Below are positions 48,710 to 60,435 of a stretch of 64,000 nt of DNA, in pieces. Location of the stretch: positions 60,001 through 124,000 of the forward strand of contig JAQGDQ010000235.1 of assembly GCA_030141605.1 (NCBI GenBank), written 5' to 3'. Below the pieces are notes generated by a model that saw nothing but the letters and a program-made list of their open reading frames with translations, did not search any database and was not told where the DNA came from. This stretch comes from Tubiluchus corallicola (taxonomy: Eukaryota; Priapulida; Priapulimorpha; Priapulimorphida; Tubiluchidae). Position 1 is the stretch's first letter; each line of letters starts with the position of its first letter. A program made the translations under genes and the position numbers.

Positions 48710-49057
48710 TGTTGTGGAGATCCACTAGAATTAAATACAATATTGTAGAATGTTCTATAGTAGAACAATCTTCTTACCTTGTAGAAGTTTCGAGAACTTT
48801 CTATTTTTAGATTGTTCGTTGGCACTCATATATAAGGCAGAGCTGGCCACTAGAGATTATTCTCTCACATTCTCTTGTATTCTCATATTCTAAGATACGC
48901 TTTCACGTTTCCAGATTATCGCATTTACTGTAAACATTTCGCGTTCCTTCATACTTTTGGGTTATAGAATTCTTGCATAATAAACCTGTTTAATTTGACG
49001 ATATGTTTTCTGGATTTCTCTACGAGCCTTCCAAGAGAAGCAAAATGCAACAACACA
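48710..49057 (+). mobile_element. Solo-LTR-like segment with heat-shock element and TATA box, copy A
   Basis: Begins TGTTGTGG and ends CAACAACACA (TG...CA with short inverted ends). Inside are AGAAGTTTCGAGAACTTTCT at 48783-48802 (four alternating nGAAn pentamers, a consensus heat-shock element), a second partial GAA/TTC cluster at 48740-48775, CATATATAAGG about 25 bp further on at 48827-48837, and AATAAAC near 48980. Enhancer, TATA and polyadenylation signal in this order match U3-R of an LTR. No internal retroelement domain flanks it. Alternative: the promoter of a dead heat-shock gene. Confidence 0.5.
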
Positions 49058-49412
49058 ATATTTTAATAAGTACAATAGGACAATGTCGTGACACCAACAC
49101 TCCCGTGAGTTGTTAAATGGATAACATTTTGTCTCTAACTGATAATCCTGTTAATGTAGACAAGGCAAACCATTTAAACGTGTCTTCACTGCTGAAATGA
49201 ATCCTTCACTTAAGTTCCCTCAACCATAATCAATGAATACACCCAGTATATCAGAACGGATAGGAGCAGGTTATCATTGGTTATCAGTATGGACCTCATT
49301 GCAGGTTATCCGCTCAAAGACTTCTTGTAGAAATTAGAAGATGGAGGCAGAGGCTGTAATATGCACACGTCTGTGACTGTGCGCTGGGTCCACATGGTGC
49401 AGTTGAAGATGA

Positions 49413-50090
49413 AGAGCAAGCGAACTAATGAAATTGCTGAAATAGTTATAGAAACACCATTGAGTAAAACAGACCAGATAGAAATAAATGAAATAGTCCG
49501 ACAGGGAACAGTGCTGGGACCATTACTATGTTGTGCTGCAATAAACCGGATTAATGAGATGGTGATAACACGGACTGTAATGGGCAGGAATATACATGTG
49601 GGTATGTTATTATTCATTGGCGATATTTTGGGAATAGGACAGGAAACTATAATCAAACAGATGATTAAAAACTATCAAAAATTGAAAGAACCAAAAGATT
49701 ATCATTCAATATACAGAAACAATATATGAGAACAAACATGACACGAAAGAAAAGGACTCCAGAATTACGTGAGTCACTAAGGAACGGAGAGGTTAAGGAA
49801 GCAGAGGAATACCAATATTTGGGAGATTAGATTAATACAAAATGTAGTTATGAAACAATGTTGGGAAAACGAACCGGGAAAAATAAAATGATAATTAGTT
49901 ACATCAATACAATAGGAGGTGAGCTGAAAGTGGGAAATTGCTCAATAGGGGTGAAACTAATGCAGTACGAGCTTATTTCAGTGAGTGCAGTGCTAAATAG
50001 TTCTGAGACATGGTCAAATTTGACAACAACTGATTGGGAGAAATTAGAAATGATTCAAGCAAATGCTTTAAATTAGAAATTAGACATTAA
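49413..50090 (+). pseudogene. LINE reverse-transcriptase fragment (R2/NeSL-like appearance), copy A only
   Basis: The frame reads EIVRQGTVLGPLLCCAAIN (RQG..LGPLL, RT block 4), then GMLLFIGDILGIG (a degenerate catalytic box, GD for DD). After stops come EEYQYLGD and VLNSSETWSNLTTTDWEKLE. It is fused on its left to the LINE-derived 79-bp repeat unit. Degenerate catalytic box and stops show it is dead. Confidence 0.6.
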
Positions 50091-50179
50091 ATTGTACAAG
50101 ACAACCAAAAGATCAGCGTTATAGAAAAATAGACTTTACACCCTATAAAGGTGCCCACCTCTGATAGGTGGAGAGAGTC

Positions 50180-50440
50180 GAGTATCGCAATCGCAAAGTG
50201 GAGGCAGAGGCAATGACATACATACATATGTGACTGTGCACTGGGTCCACACGGTGCAGTTCAAGATGAAGAGCAAGTGGAGGAAGAGGCTACAACATGC
50301 ACACATATGTGACTGTGCACTGGGTCCATACGGTGCAGTTCAAGATGAAGAGCAAGTGGAGGCAGAGGCTACGACATACACACGTATGTGACTGTGCACT
50401 GGGTCCATACGGTGCAGTTCAAGATGAAGAGCAAGTGCTA
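50180..50440 (+). repeat. 79-bp tandem repeat derived from a LINE C-terminus, copy A (three to four units)
   Basis: Unit TGGAGGCAGAGGCTACGACA, TACACACGTCTGTGACTGTG, CACTGGGTCCATACGGTGCA, GTTCAAGATGAAGAGCAAG. It translates HTHVCDCALGPYGAVQDEEQ, like the C-x-C zinc motif at the end of LINE ORF2, and the last unit runs straight into LHLSETRPFL...NFVTDCFR and the LINE 3' tail. Confidence 0.85.
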
Positions 50441-50697
50441 TGTCATTGGAAAAAACTGCATTTGTCAGAAACAAGACCGTTTTTAACGATATTAACAAGG
50501 ACTCTATTAAATATTTTCAGTCTTCAGGACAGTAAGCTACTCTTCAATTTCGTAACTGATTGTTTCAGGTAATTTTAATTGTTATTTAATCAATTTGTTT
50601 ATTGTTTTGTTAGACTAATTTCCTCTTTGTTAGTTCTTGCCCTTGGTACTTGTAATTATTTGTCAATAAATCTAATCTAATCTAATCTCAGAATTTA
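50440..50697 (+). pseudogene. LINE 3' terminus with TCTAA-type tail, copy A
   Basis: Coding end LLFNFVTDCFR and stop, a short 3' UTR, and the tail AATAAATCTAATCTAATCTA. The counterpart in copy B is at 62070-62335. Confidence 0.75.
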
Positions 50698-51429
50698 ATC
50701 TAAAGTCATAAAAATAAATATTATACATGTGTCAGTACTATGTATGATGCATTTCTTTGTTTCTGTGATGCCTTGTCAGCATTAATCTTGAGTACAGCAG
50801 ATCTGCTTCTGAGAATTTTCAGTATGAAAAAAACGCTATAGTCGTGTTAGTTTATTACAGCAATTTGTTGTGCCATCATAATTGTAGAATCAATTCTTTA
50901 GTAAGCAAAATCTTCTTAACGTAATTTAAAATCATTAAAAGTTACTATGGCACTTCATTTTCTGTTGTACTCCATGTGCGAATGATTCAACAGGACGGGT
51001 TAAAAACATCGTCTAATGACACTAGTTGACTGCCATTACGTTGCAACAACATGATGGAAAACTTTATGATCTGTGATATATGTCTCTGATAGGTGCAGAT
51101 ATCTGAAATTACATTTATCTTAATTAGCATATTCAGAAATTCCTGTTGCTTAGTGGAATCATGGAGTTGGATAAAATTGCTGTAGTCCTGAATAATTAAA
51201 TGGTACATACATAAAATATAAACAGTGTTTTATAAGTCAAAGCACCAGTCCTGGGTTTTGTCGCTGTGGTGACAGTCTGATTGTATGCCAGTTGCAGTTA
51301 AAGCTCATTTTTATTCTACTTTGTTAATTGCCATGTAACTAACTGTAGCCTGTAAATCTTTGTTTTTTTAAATATTTGACTGGAATAATTTGATAAAGTA
51401 AAAGTAATAATATATATATATTATAATAA

Positions 51430-53109
51430 TAAGATATATAATAATCTTTATTTGCCATTAAAAACATTGATAATCACTGATAAATACTTTAAAGAGATAA
51501 TCAATCAGTGTTAGTTAATAAAAACTTACACTGCTGAAGGCAAATGCGTCAGTGCAATCTAAACTACTGTGCAGTAATGACGAATAAAATCAAACATATT
51601 TACAACTATACACAAAAAAATATAAAAAAAACTATGATTTAATTAATATGGCCGTGGGTATATGAATTCGGAATTAGTGTGTATGTTGTCGTACTGGTGT
51701 GATGGTATTTCATATCTGGTTAATATTAGTGATTTTAATTTTGTTTTAAATGCTGATAGGGACTTGATTTGTTTAACCTGTAATGGTAGAGAATTCCAAA
51801 GTAAAATTGCTTGTTTGATTACAGAGTTCGTTCCATAGTGGGTATTTGTCCTAATTTGTTTTAGATTGCTTGTTCTGGAATTAACGATAGGATTTAGAAA
51901 AAAGGTAAATCTGTTATTCTGGAATGGTTTGCTGATGTTGTTAATGTATTTAAATATAAAAAGCAGAGTAAAATATTTTTTGTGTGCTTCAATGATTGGG
52001 AATTTTAAAGTTTTTCTCAGGTTAGTTGTTGAAGCTTTGAATTTTTGTCTACCTGCCTTGTGTTTGTATGAGTACCCAGCTATCAATCTCAACGCACAGT
52101 TTTGAAGGAGATTTAATTTTAAGTAATTTTCTCTTTTGGTTTTTTGAAGTAGCGTACATCCATATAAGAAGTGTGGTAGAACTAAAGTTTTATATATTAG
52201 TGTTTTAGTTTCCTTTGTTAGTTGCCCTTTAACTTGTCGGAGATATGATGTGCTAGATGCCATTTTTGTGTATATGTTATTAAAGTGATCATCCCATGAA
52301 AGATTATTGTCTACTTGTATGCCCAGGAATTTAACATTGATAGTTTGTTTGATTACAGCATTATCTATTGTCAAAGTGGTTGATGATGCATCATTAGTAT
52401 TTAATGAGGGTGACAGTATCATGAATTCTGTTTTGTCATTATTCATTTTTAGCTTGTAATGACTAAATGCCATATTTATATTTTTTATATCTTCTTCTAA
52501 ATAATTTTTTGCAGTTTGGACATTTTCATGGGCTATGTAGATTGTAGTGTCATCAGCGTATTGCGTTATTTGTGAGTGTTTTAATACACTGGATATGTTG
52601 TTTATATATAGGCAAAATAATAACGGACCTAGTAGTGTTCCTTGCGGTATACCTCTGTTTAACGTGGCCCAGTCAGAAAAGTTGGTTGTATCTAACTTTA
52701 CTCGTTGTTGTCTATCTTTGAGATAATTTTGTATCAGTTTTAACGATATCGAATCTAATCCGATTTGTTTTAAATTATCGTAAAGTAGTTCGTGATTAAT
52801 GCTATCGAAAGCTTTACTTAAATCCAAAAATGCTGCTAAAATGTTTTGCTTGTTGTCTACACTATGTCTCCAATTTTCTGTTGTGTGTATTAGGGCGTCA
52901 ATGGTTGAATGGTGTTTACGGAAGCCAAACTGATGTTTTGATAAAAGTTCATGTTTATTTACATCTGAATTTATCTGATCATAAATTACCCTTTCCCAAA
53001 CTTTGCCGAAACAATAGATTACAGAAATTGGGCGATAATTCATGGGATCACATTTTCGATCTTTTTTATGGATTGGAGTCACGTTTGCCATTTTATATAC
53101 CATTATCAT
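51430..53109 (-). mobile_element. Young 5'-truncated LINE with intact reverse transcriptase frame
   Basis: A 488-codon uninterrupted minus frame (53109-51643) contains the RT domain: NYRPISVIYCFGKVWERVIY, QFGFRKHHSTIDAL, AAFLDLSKAFDSINHELL, NRGIPQGTLLGPLLFCLYIN, the catalytic YADDTTIY box, and a C-terminal domain ending ILLWNSLPLQVKQIKSL. The endonuclease and N-terminal part are missing. Flanked by short AT/GAT-rich sequence (ATATATAATA on one side, AATGATGATGATAATG on the other). Absent from copy B, where the two flanks join near 62915-62935. Confidence 0.9.
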
Positions 53110-53307
53110 TAATGATGATGATAATGTAAAGGTAGTAGTACTCTAATAATTTTGTTGGTTTACTGCATGTATTTTGCATTTGCTTTATCTAGATTGTAAA
53201 ATATACGTTGTGGTCGTGCGTAGGAATATAATTACAAATTTGCACATGAGATGCCGCCACAAACAGCACGGCAATATCTATAAGCACCTAGACACAGAAT
53301 CTGCAAA

Positions 53308-53320
53308 ATGGCGAGGTCAG
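53308..53320 (+). pseudogene. First-exon counterpart in copy B, 1-bp deletion
   Basis: ATGGCGAGGTCAG followed by GTATGT. Relative to copy A one G of GCGGAGG is missing, so the phase at the donor changes from 2 to 1. An alternative acceptor (TTTGAG/CAATTAGG at 53597) would restore the frame, but exon 2 then meets TAA. Confidence 0.45.
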
Positions 53321-53603
53321 GTATGTTCACACTTTTTTTATTAAACCATTGAATGTTTCTGTGCTGTGGTGCAGAGTGATAGATTAAAATAATTACATTC
53401 TGGAGACTCGAAAGTTAAAATATTTCAGTAAAACGCCTAATCTTTGTTCGTTTTCGCTACGCTGATACCAACTTTAAAAAAAAACATTATTTAATGCGAG
53501 GTATATTTTCAATTTTCATTTTATTTACATCAGTGTGTAGGTAAACGACGCGTCTTTCTATTAGAGGACTTGTTTCAGTGATACTTTTGATTTGAGCAAT
53601 TAG

Positions 53604-53741
53604 GGAACCTGTTAAAAAAGAACCGCCTAAACTGCAAAATACCCGCGAGGGCCAACCGTTAGATGCATAATCAAACAGTTGCTTTGAGGCATTATTGAGA
53701 AGGGTTCCGAGTTCAATTCTAGGTCCCTCTAACTTAATAGT
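53604..53741 (+). pseudogene. Second-exon counterpart in copy B with premature stop
   Basis: Same coding sequence as 43840-43977 but GCATCA is GCATAA, giving a stop at 53668-53670. The donor side is TAATAGT/GTAAGT. Confidence 0.5.
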
Positions 53742-55217
53742 GTAAGTATGTCTTTATAAAAAAGGCCTGTGACAGATTATTTTGTGAAGCCAGATTGTAG
53801 TGACTAAATTTCATTAGTCATCTAATAACACCATTACTTACACGGGATGGTTGATCTTAATAACCTTGACTAGTTCTTTGCCACCTTTTGCCAGTCAATT
53901 TAAAACTATGTCTTGAATGCGCTAATTATTATAATCATATTATTGTTTTTAAGTAAAAATGGTGTTAAATGAAGATACATATTTACTTACTGACACAAAG
54001 TTGAACAAAGTCATGGGATAAACTAGGGTATGCGTTGGTGCTGCTTAAGAAAATAATTTAATGTTTTTACGCTTTTTTACGTCATAGTTCCTTCGAGATT
54101 TAGTTTTCTTCGGGTTTTGAAAAGTTATAATAATTTTTAGGTTAGGGTTGATCATCCTGGGACCGTTAAAGATTTTGCACTCAATACTGAAAAGCCACAT
54201 AATGACACATATTATTTCTACGACATTTTTATCAATTTTGGCAGATGGTTTGGTAGTTTTTGTTTAATTTTAAAGTTTCACCATTATACAAAAACAACTA
54301 TAGTTGTGAATTTTTTAAAAGGCATAAAATGTTGGATTTGTATCACCTGTAATTACAGCAATTTGTTAGTTTACCTGGAAATGATACCCTGGAGCGAGTG
54401 CACTCATGCACTTAAATAGCTAATTATTTATAAAACTGGCATAGTTATTTCCACAAGCTTTAATTATATTTTTATTAGTATTATAGACCAACGCTTGCAA
54501 TCTTCTCGCGTGTAATTTATTATGTTACCTGGCAAAATGCTCCAAAACTACTCTGCAAGTATATTTAGTATAGTTGAAAAAATATTTAAAACTATGTAAA
54601 AAGAAGTGTAAAATTAGTCAAACAAATTTTAAAACCTCATACGACAAAATTAATTATTATGATTTACCTTTAATTAAATTAGCACAGAATGCAGAGGTAA
54701 GCAGTAAAGTGCTCAGAATTCATCAAAAATAAGTTCAGTGGTTATACTTGTATGCAAATTGCAAGAAAGAGAATTATACTTGATAGTAAACCCCCAAACC
54801 TCTTCCTTCTGTTGCTATGCAACTTTACTGAAAATTGTAACACAAACTTTGAAGCTATTTTCTCATAATATTAGTTTTGGTTTTTTTCAACATCCCCAGG
54901 CTTAGAAATAAAGTAGAACTGAAACAGGTACCAAAATGATCATGTTGAATAGGAGAACAGGAATGTACACATATTTAGAAATTCATACCTAGTGGAAGAT
55001 TTTGCTATACAAGGTCTCTTATTGTAAAATTCAATAACCTTCACAGATGCTATAATACGTCTTTTATTGAAAAAATAAACAGCTAACCAAGCGGCTATGG
55101 ATGTGCCAGCCAGTGAAAGCAGCTGCGTGAACGATCAAGTTCCAAAGTTGAATTCTAACTTAATTAACTGGTTGATTATTTTGATACTTCTGCTTAGTAA
55201 TTTAGAGTTCATGTAAA
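53742..55217. other. Copy B intronic/intergenic DNA
   Basis: AT-rich. The left part parallels 43978-44300 in copy A; about 54060-55200 has no obvious counterpart there. No gene recognised. Confidence 0.4.
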
Positions 55218-57424
55218 AGCAACAGGGGCTGGGGGAGGCAGAGGGACAATTGTCACCCTTGCATTATTGTAAGCACACCGACTTTATATAACAGGGAGTG
55301 GGGGGAGGCAGAGGGACAATTGCCACCCTTGCATTATTGTAAGCACACCAACTTTGTATAGCAGGGGGTGGGGGAGGCAGAGGGACAATTGCCACCCTTG
55401 CATTATTGTAAGCACACCGACTTTGTATAACAGGGGGTGGGGGAGGCAGAGGGACAATTGCCACCCTTGCATTATTGTAAGCACACCGACTTTGTATAAC
55501 AGGGGGTGGGAGAGGCAGATGGACAATTGCCACCCTTGCATTATTGTAAGCACACAGACTTTGTATAACATGGGGTGGGGGAGGCAGAGGAACAATTGCC
55601 ACCCTTGCATTATTGTAAACACACCGACTTTGCGTAACAGGGAGTGGGGGAGGCAGAGGGACAATTGCCACCCTTGCATTATTGTAAGCACACCGACTTT
55701 GTATAACAGGGAGTGGGAGAGGCAGAGGGACAATTGCGACCCTTGCATTATTGCAAGCACACCGACTTTATATAACAGGGAGTGGGGGGAGGCAGAGGGA
55801 CAATTGCCACCCTTGCATTATTGTAAGCACACCGACTTTGTATAACAGGGGGTGGGGGAGGCAGAGGGACAATTGCCACCCTTGCATTATTGTAAGCACA
55901 CCGACTTTGTATAACAGGAGGTGGGGGAGGCAGAGGGACAATTGCCACCCTTGCATTATTGTAAGCACACCGACTTTGTATAACAGGGGGTGGGAGAGGC
56001 AGATGGACAATTGCCACCCTTGCATTATTGTAAGCACACAGACTTTGTATAACATGGGGTGGGGGAGGCAGAGGAACAATTGCCACCCTTGCATTATTGT
56101 AAACACACCAACTTTGCGTAACAGGGAGTGGGGGAGGCAGAGGGACAATTGCCACCCTTGCATTATTGTAAGCACACCGACTTTGTATAACAGGGAGTGG
56201 GGGAGGCAGAGGAACAATTGCCACCCTTGCATTATTATAAGCACACCGACTTTGTATAACAGGGAGTGGGAGAGGCAGAGGAACAATTGCCACCCTTGCA
56301 TTATTGTAAGCACACCGACTTTGTATAACAGGGAGTGGGAGAGGCAGAGGGACAATTGCGACCCTTGCATTATTGCAAGCACACCGACTTTATATAACAG
56401 AGAGTGGGGGAGGCAGAGGGACAATTGCCACCCTTGCATTATTGTAAGCACACAGACTTTGTATAACAGGGTGTGGGGGAGGCAGAGAGACAGTTGCCAC
56501 CCTTGCATTATTGTAAGCACACCGACTTTGTATAACAGGGAGTGGGAGAGGCAGAGGGACAATTGCGACCCTTGCATTATTGCAAGCACACCGACTTTAT
56601 ATAACAGAGAGTGGGGGAGGCAGAGGGACAATTGCCACCCTTGCATTATTGTAAGCACGCCAGCTTTGTATAACAGGGGGTGGGAGAGGCAGAGGGACAA
56701 TTGCGACCCTTGCATTATTGCAAGCACACCGACTTTGTATAACAGGGAGTGGGAGAGGCAGAGGGACAATTGCCCCCCTTGCATTATTGTAAGCACACCG
56801 ACTTTATATAACAGAGAGTGGGAGAGGCAGAGGGACAATTGCGACCTTGTATTATTGTAAGCACACCGACTTTATATAACAGAGAGTGGGGGAGGCAGAG
56901 GGACAATTGCCACCCTTGCATTATTGTAAGCACGCCAGCTTTGTATAACAGGGGGTGAGAGAGGCAGAGGCACAATTGCCACCCTTGCATTATTGTAAGC
57001 ACACAGACTTTGTATAACGGTGTGGGGGAGGCAGAGGGACAGTTGCCACCCTTGCATTATTGTAAGCACACCGACTTTATATAACAGAGAGTGGGGGAGG
57101 CAGAGGGACAATTGCCCCCCTTGCATTATTGTAAGCACACCGACTTTATATAACAGAGAGTGGGGGAGGCAGAGGGACAATTGCCACCCTTGCATTATTG
57201 TAAGCACGCCAGCTTTGTATAACAGGGGGTGAGAGAGGCAGAGGGACAATTGCCACCCTTGCATTATTGTAAGCACACAGACTTTGTATAACGGTGTGGG
57301 GGAGGCAGAGGGACAGTTGCCACCCTTGCATTATTGTACGCACACCAGCTTTGTGTAACAGGAGGTGGGGGAGGCAGAGGGACAATTGCCACCCCTGCAT
57401 TATTGTAAGCACACGACTTTGTAT
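55218..57424 (+). repeat. 68-70-bp satellite array B, about 32 copies
   Basis: Same unit family as 44305-45991 but expanded and with different variants (GGGAGTGGGGG, TTGCGACCCTT, ATTGCAAGC, CAGAGAGTGGGGG). Blocks of several units are themselves repeated (for example 55480-55690 and 55965-56170). Confidence 0.97.
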
Positions 57425-57766
57425 AAGGAGTACAAAAATAGGAAGAAATAAGAAAGGATGAAAGAGAAAAAATGGTCAGAAAATGAAATTATTTCTTAGC
57501 TATTTGCACTGCTTTTACTTATTAACATTCAAAAATGTAGAATTGTAGATTATATATGTAGATATTTGTAATCGCAAATTGCTTTTGTGTCAATAAACTA
57601 ATGTTTCTAGATGGTGTTCTTAAATCTTAAACCTGTTACATAGTCTTAATAATGATATTCAATAAGGATGTTGCATTTTTAACTGTAAATTTTAGTTTTC
57701 CTTTCTTTTTGATACAGGTGTCGCCTCCTGCACTGAACTGAAGTCTCGGAGCTGTGATCTCTGCTC

Positions 57767-58891
57767 TTGGGGAAGCCAATCTCACAGTTATGCAAAACGC
57801 CTTTAAAGCTTGTAGCCGTGGTCAGTGCAAGAAATCATTTTGCCATCAAAGTACTCTTTATAAGCACTCTTTACACAGGTATGAAACCTCACAGGTGTGA
57901 CCAGTGCCACAAATCATTCTCTCAGCAAAGTCATCTTCTCAGGCACCTGAACACTCATACTGGAATGAAGCCCCACAGATGTGACTTATGTGACAAATCA
58001 TTTTCTGGGCGAGGTAATCTTCTCAGGCACATGAACACTCACACTGGATTGAAACCCCACAAATGTGACTTATGTGACAAATCATTTTCTCAGCGAGGTA
58101 ATCTTCTCAGGCACATGAACACTCATACTGGAATGAAACCCCACAAATGTGACTTATGTGACAAATCATTTTCTGAGCGAGGTAATCTTCTCAGTCACAT
58201 GAACACTCACACTGGATTGAAACCCCACAAATGTGACTTATGTGACAAATCATTTTCTGGGCGAGGTAATCTTCTCAGGCACATGAACACTCACACTGGA
58301 TTGAAACCCCACAAATGTGACTTATGTGACAAATCATTCTCTCGTCGTGATCATCTTCTCAGCCACATGAACACTCATTCTGGAATGAAACCCCACAAAT
58401 GTGACTTATGTGACAAATCATTTTCTGAGCGAGGTAATCTTCTCAGTCACATGAACACTCACACTGGAATGAAGCCCCACAGATGTGATTTATGTAACGA
58501 ATCATTTTCTCAGCAAGGTAGTCTTCTCAGACACATGAACACTCATACTGGATTGAAACCCCACAAATGTGACTTATGTGACAAATCATTTTCTGTGCGA
58601 GGCGATCTTCTCAGGCACATGAACACTCACACTGGATTGAAACCCCACAGATGTGACTTATGTGACAAATCATTTTCTCACCGAGGTAATCTTCTCAGGC
58701 ACATGAACACTCACACTGGATTGAAACTCCACAAATGTGACTTATGTGACAAATCATTTTCTATGCGAGGTAATCTTCTCAGTCACATGAACACTCATAC
58801 TGGAATGAAACCCCACAAATGTGATTTATGTGACAAATCATTTTCTCTACGAGGTAATCTTGTCAGGCACATGAGTGTTCATACAGCATAG
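57767..58891 (+). CDS. C2H2 zinc-finger protein B, 12 fingers
   Basis: Paralogue of 46333-47463. The frame opens at TTG 57767; the first ATG is 57881 (GMKPHRCDQC), just before finger 1. Upstream of it the finger present in copy A is frameshifted and no longer readable (LVAVVSARNHFAIKV). Twelve fingers follow with near-identical scaffolds and varied helices (GRGNLLR, QRGNLLR, ERGNLLS, RRDHLLS, QQGSLLR, VRGDLLR, HRGNLLR, MRGNLLS, LRGNLVR), then HMSVHTA and stop. Repeated helices (GRGNLLR twice, ERGNLLS twice) indicate recent internal finger duplication. AATAAA at 59149. Intactness of the array suggests a functional DNA-binding protein, but broken upstream exons leave its start unclear. Confidence 0.82.
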   Translation: MGKPISQLCKTPLKLVAVVSARNHFAIKVLFISTLYTGMKPHRCDQCHKSFSQQSHLLRHLNTHTGMKPHRCDLCDKSFSGRGNLLRHMNTHTGLKPHKCDLCDKSFSQRGNLLRHMNTHTGMKPHKCDLCDKSFSERGNLLSHMNTHTGLKPHKCDLCDKSFSGRGNLLRHMNTHTGLKPHKCDLCDKSFSRRDHLLSHMNTHSGMKPHKCDLCDKSFSERGNLLSHMNTHTGMKPHRCDLCNESFSQQGSLLRHMNTHTGLKPHKCDLCDKSFSVRGDLLRHMNTHTGLKPHRCDLCDKSFSHRGNLLRHMNTHTGLKLHKCDLCDKSFSMRGNLLSHMNTHTGMKPHKCDLCDKSFSLRGNLVRHMSVHTA

Positions 58892-59514
58892 ACATGGCAG
58901 TGGGCAGCGTGTTTACCTTGGTGTAGATAAATTACAATTTAATCATTTCAGTGTAAATCAAGCATTCAGGTCAAGTTGTACTGAGTCAATGCATTTATGG
59001 GGCACCTTGTAATCATGATAGTCATCTGTTGTAAAAACAAGGAGACTAAACGATTGCTGGTCAACCATTAAAACACTAAAGCTCTTAGTCAGTCATTCAT
59101 TAATTATGTGAATGAATGACTCAATGGACAAAAGAGAAAACAAAGTGAAATAAATACTTACTGACTAGCAAACTATTTAACTGACTGTTGGAGTGAATAA
59201 CCGACTTACTGACGTACTGACTAACTGACTGACTGGCTGGTTGGCTGGCTGGTGGTGTGAATAACTGACTCTCTGACTTACAGGCTAACTGATTGTCTAA
59301 CTGACTGACTGGCTGGTTGACTAGTTCAGTGGCTAGCTGGCTCATGAACAAAGGCACAACAAGCCAATGTTGAAGGTTAGGTTCAGTTTGTGAAATTAGG
59401 GTTAGGATTTGAAAAATATGTATATTAATTTTAGTTTTAAAAGTATTCGTTTGCTAAAGGCAATGATGTAATGTTCATAATGAAGGAATATATTGTGAAA
59501 CTTTGTGACACTGT

Positions 59515-59872
59515 TTGACTTATTTTAATGTATTTGCAGGACATGTGTTGGTGCAAATGACTTATTTTAATGTATTTGCGGGACATGTGTTGGTGCAACA
59601 TTGACTTATTTTAATGCATTTGCAGGACATGTGTTGGTGCAACATTGACTTATTTTAATGCATTTGCAGGACATGTGTTGGTGCAACATTGACTTATTTT
59701 AATGCATTTGCAGGACATGTGTTGGTGCAACATTGACTTATTTTAATGTATTTGCAGGACATGTGTTGGTGCAACATTGACTTATTTTAATGCATTTGCA
59801 GGACACGTGTTGGTGCAACATTTACTTATTTTAATGCATTTGCAGGACATGTGTTGGTGCAACATTGATGCA
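59515..59872 (+). repeat. 44-bp tandem repeat B, about eight copies
   Basis: Same unit as 48066-48510; one copy has CACGTG for CATGTG and one lacks CATTG. Confidence 0.95.
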
Positions 59873-60079
59873 AAACTTTTATTATTTTACTGTTATTTTA
59901 CTGGCTTGTATTTCATAAACTTTCTAAAAAGTATATTGTATGAAACATTCACAGAGTTGTAACTTTGCTTTTTCTCCTTGTCAATAGGGAAAAGGGATAT
60001 ACCATCTCCCCTTGCATGGGTTAAATTTCAACTACAAAAATATCTAAAGAAACTGATGGAAAACATGAATAAACACATA

Positions 60080-60435
60080 TTGTGGAGATCCACTAGAATT
60101 AAATAGAATATTGTAGAATGCTCTATAGTATAGTAGAACAATCTTCTTACCTTGTAGAAGTTTCGAGAACTTTCTATTTCTAGATTGTTCCTTGGCACTG
60201 ATATATAAGGCAGAGCTGGCCGCTGGAGATAGTAGTAGTGCATGCATTCTCTTGTATTCTCAGATTCTCAGATGAATCTTTCACGTTTCCAGATTATCAC
60301 ATTTACTGTAAACATTTCGTGATCCTTCATACTTTTGGGTTGTAGAATTCTCGCATAATAAACTTGTTTAATTTGATGACGTGTTTTCTGGTTTTCGCGA
60401 CGAGCCTTCTGGGAGAAACAAAACACAACAACACA
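60080..60435 (+). mobile_element. Solo-LTR-like segment with heat-shock element and TATA box, copy B
   Basis: Counterpart of 48710-49057. AGAAGTTTCGAGAACTTTCT is fully conserved at 60156-60175, and GATATATAAGG follows. The left end has mutated (ATATTGTGG) and the upstream GAA/TTC cluster has a 5-bp duplication. A short frame from 60381 (MFSGFRDEPSGRNKT) continues for 71 codons without recognisable domain. Confidence 0.5.

Larger units (their letters stand above)
41270..53284 (+). repeat. Tandem segmental duplication, copy A
   Basis: Copy A begins around the ACACAGAATCTGCAAAATGG segment (41302) and ends at TAAGCACC (about 53288), where copy B starts again with the same segment. Shared markers in order: 5' exon, second exon, 68-70-bp satellite, zinc-finger ORF, GACT-rich stretch, 44-bp satellite, HSE/LTR-like block, LINE-derived 79-bp satellite and LINE tail. 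Copy A is longer because of LINE material at about 41460-43675 and 51430-53109 and an RT block at 49.4-50.1 kb. Confidence 0.9.

Noticed and set aside
44314-57412. Many 70-370-codon frames in the 68-70-bp arrays
   Set aside because: Both strands and several frames are open with the same repeating words; these are satellite artefacts.
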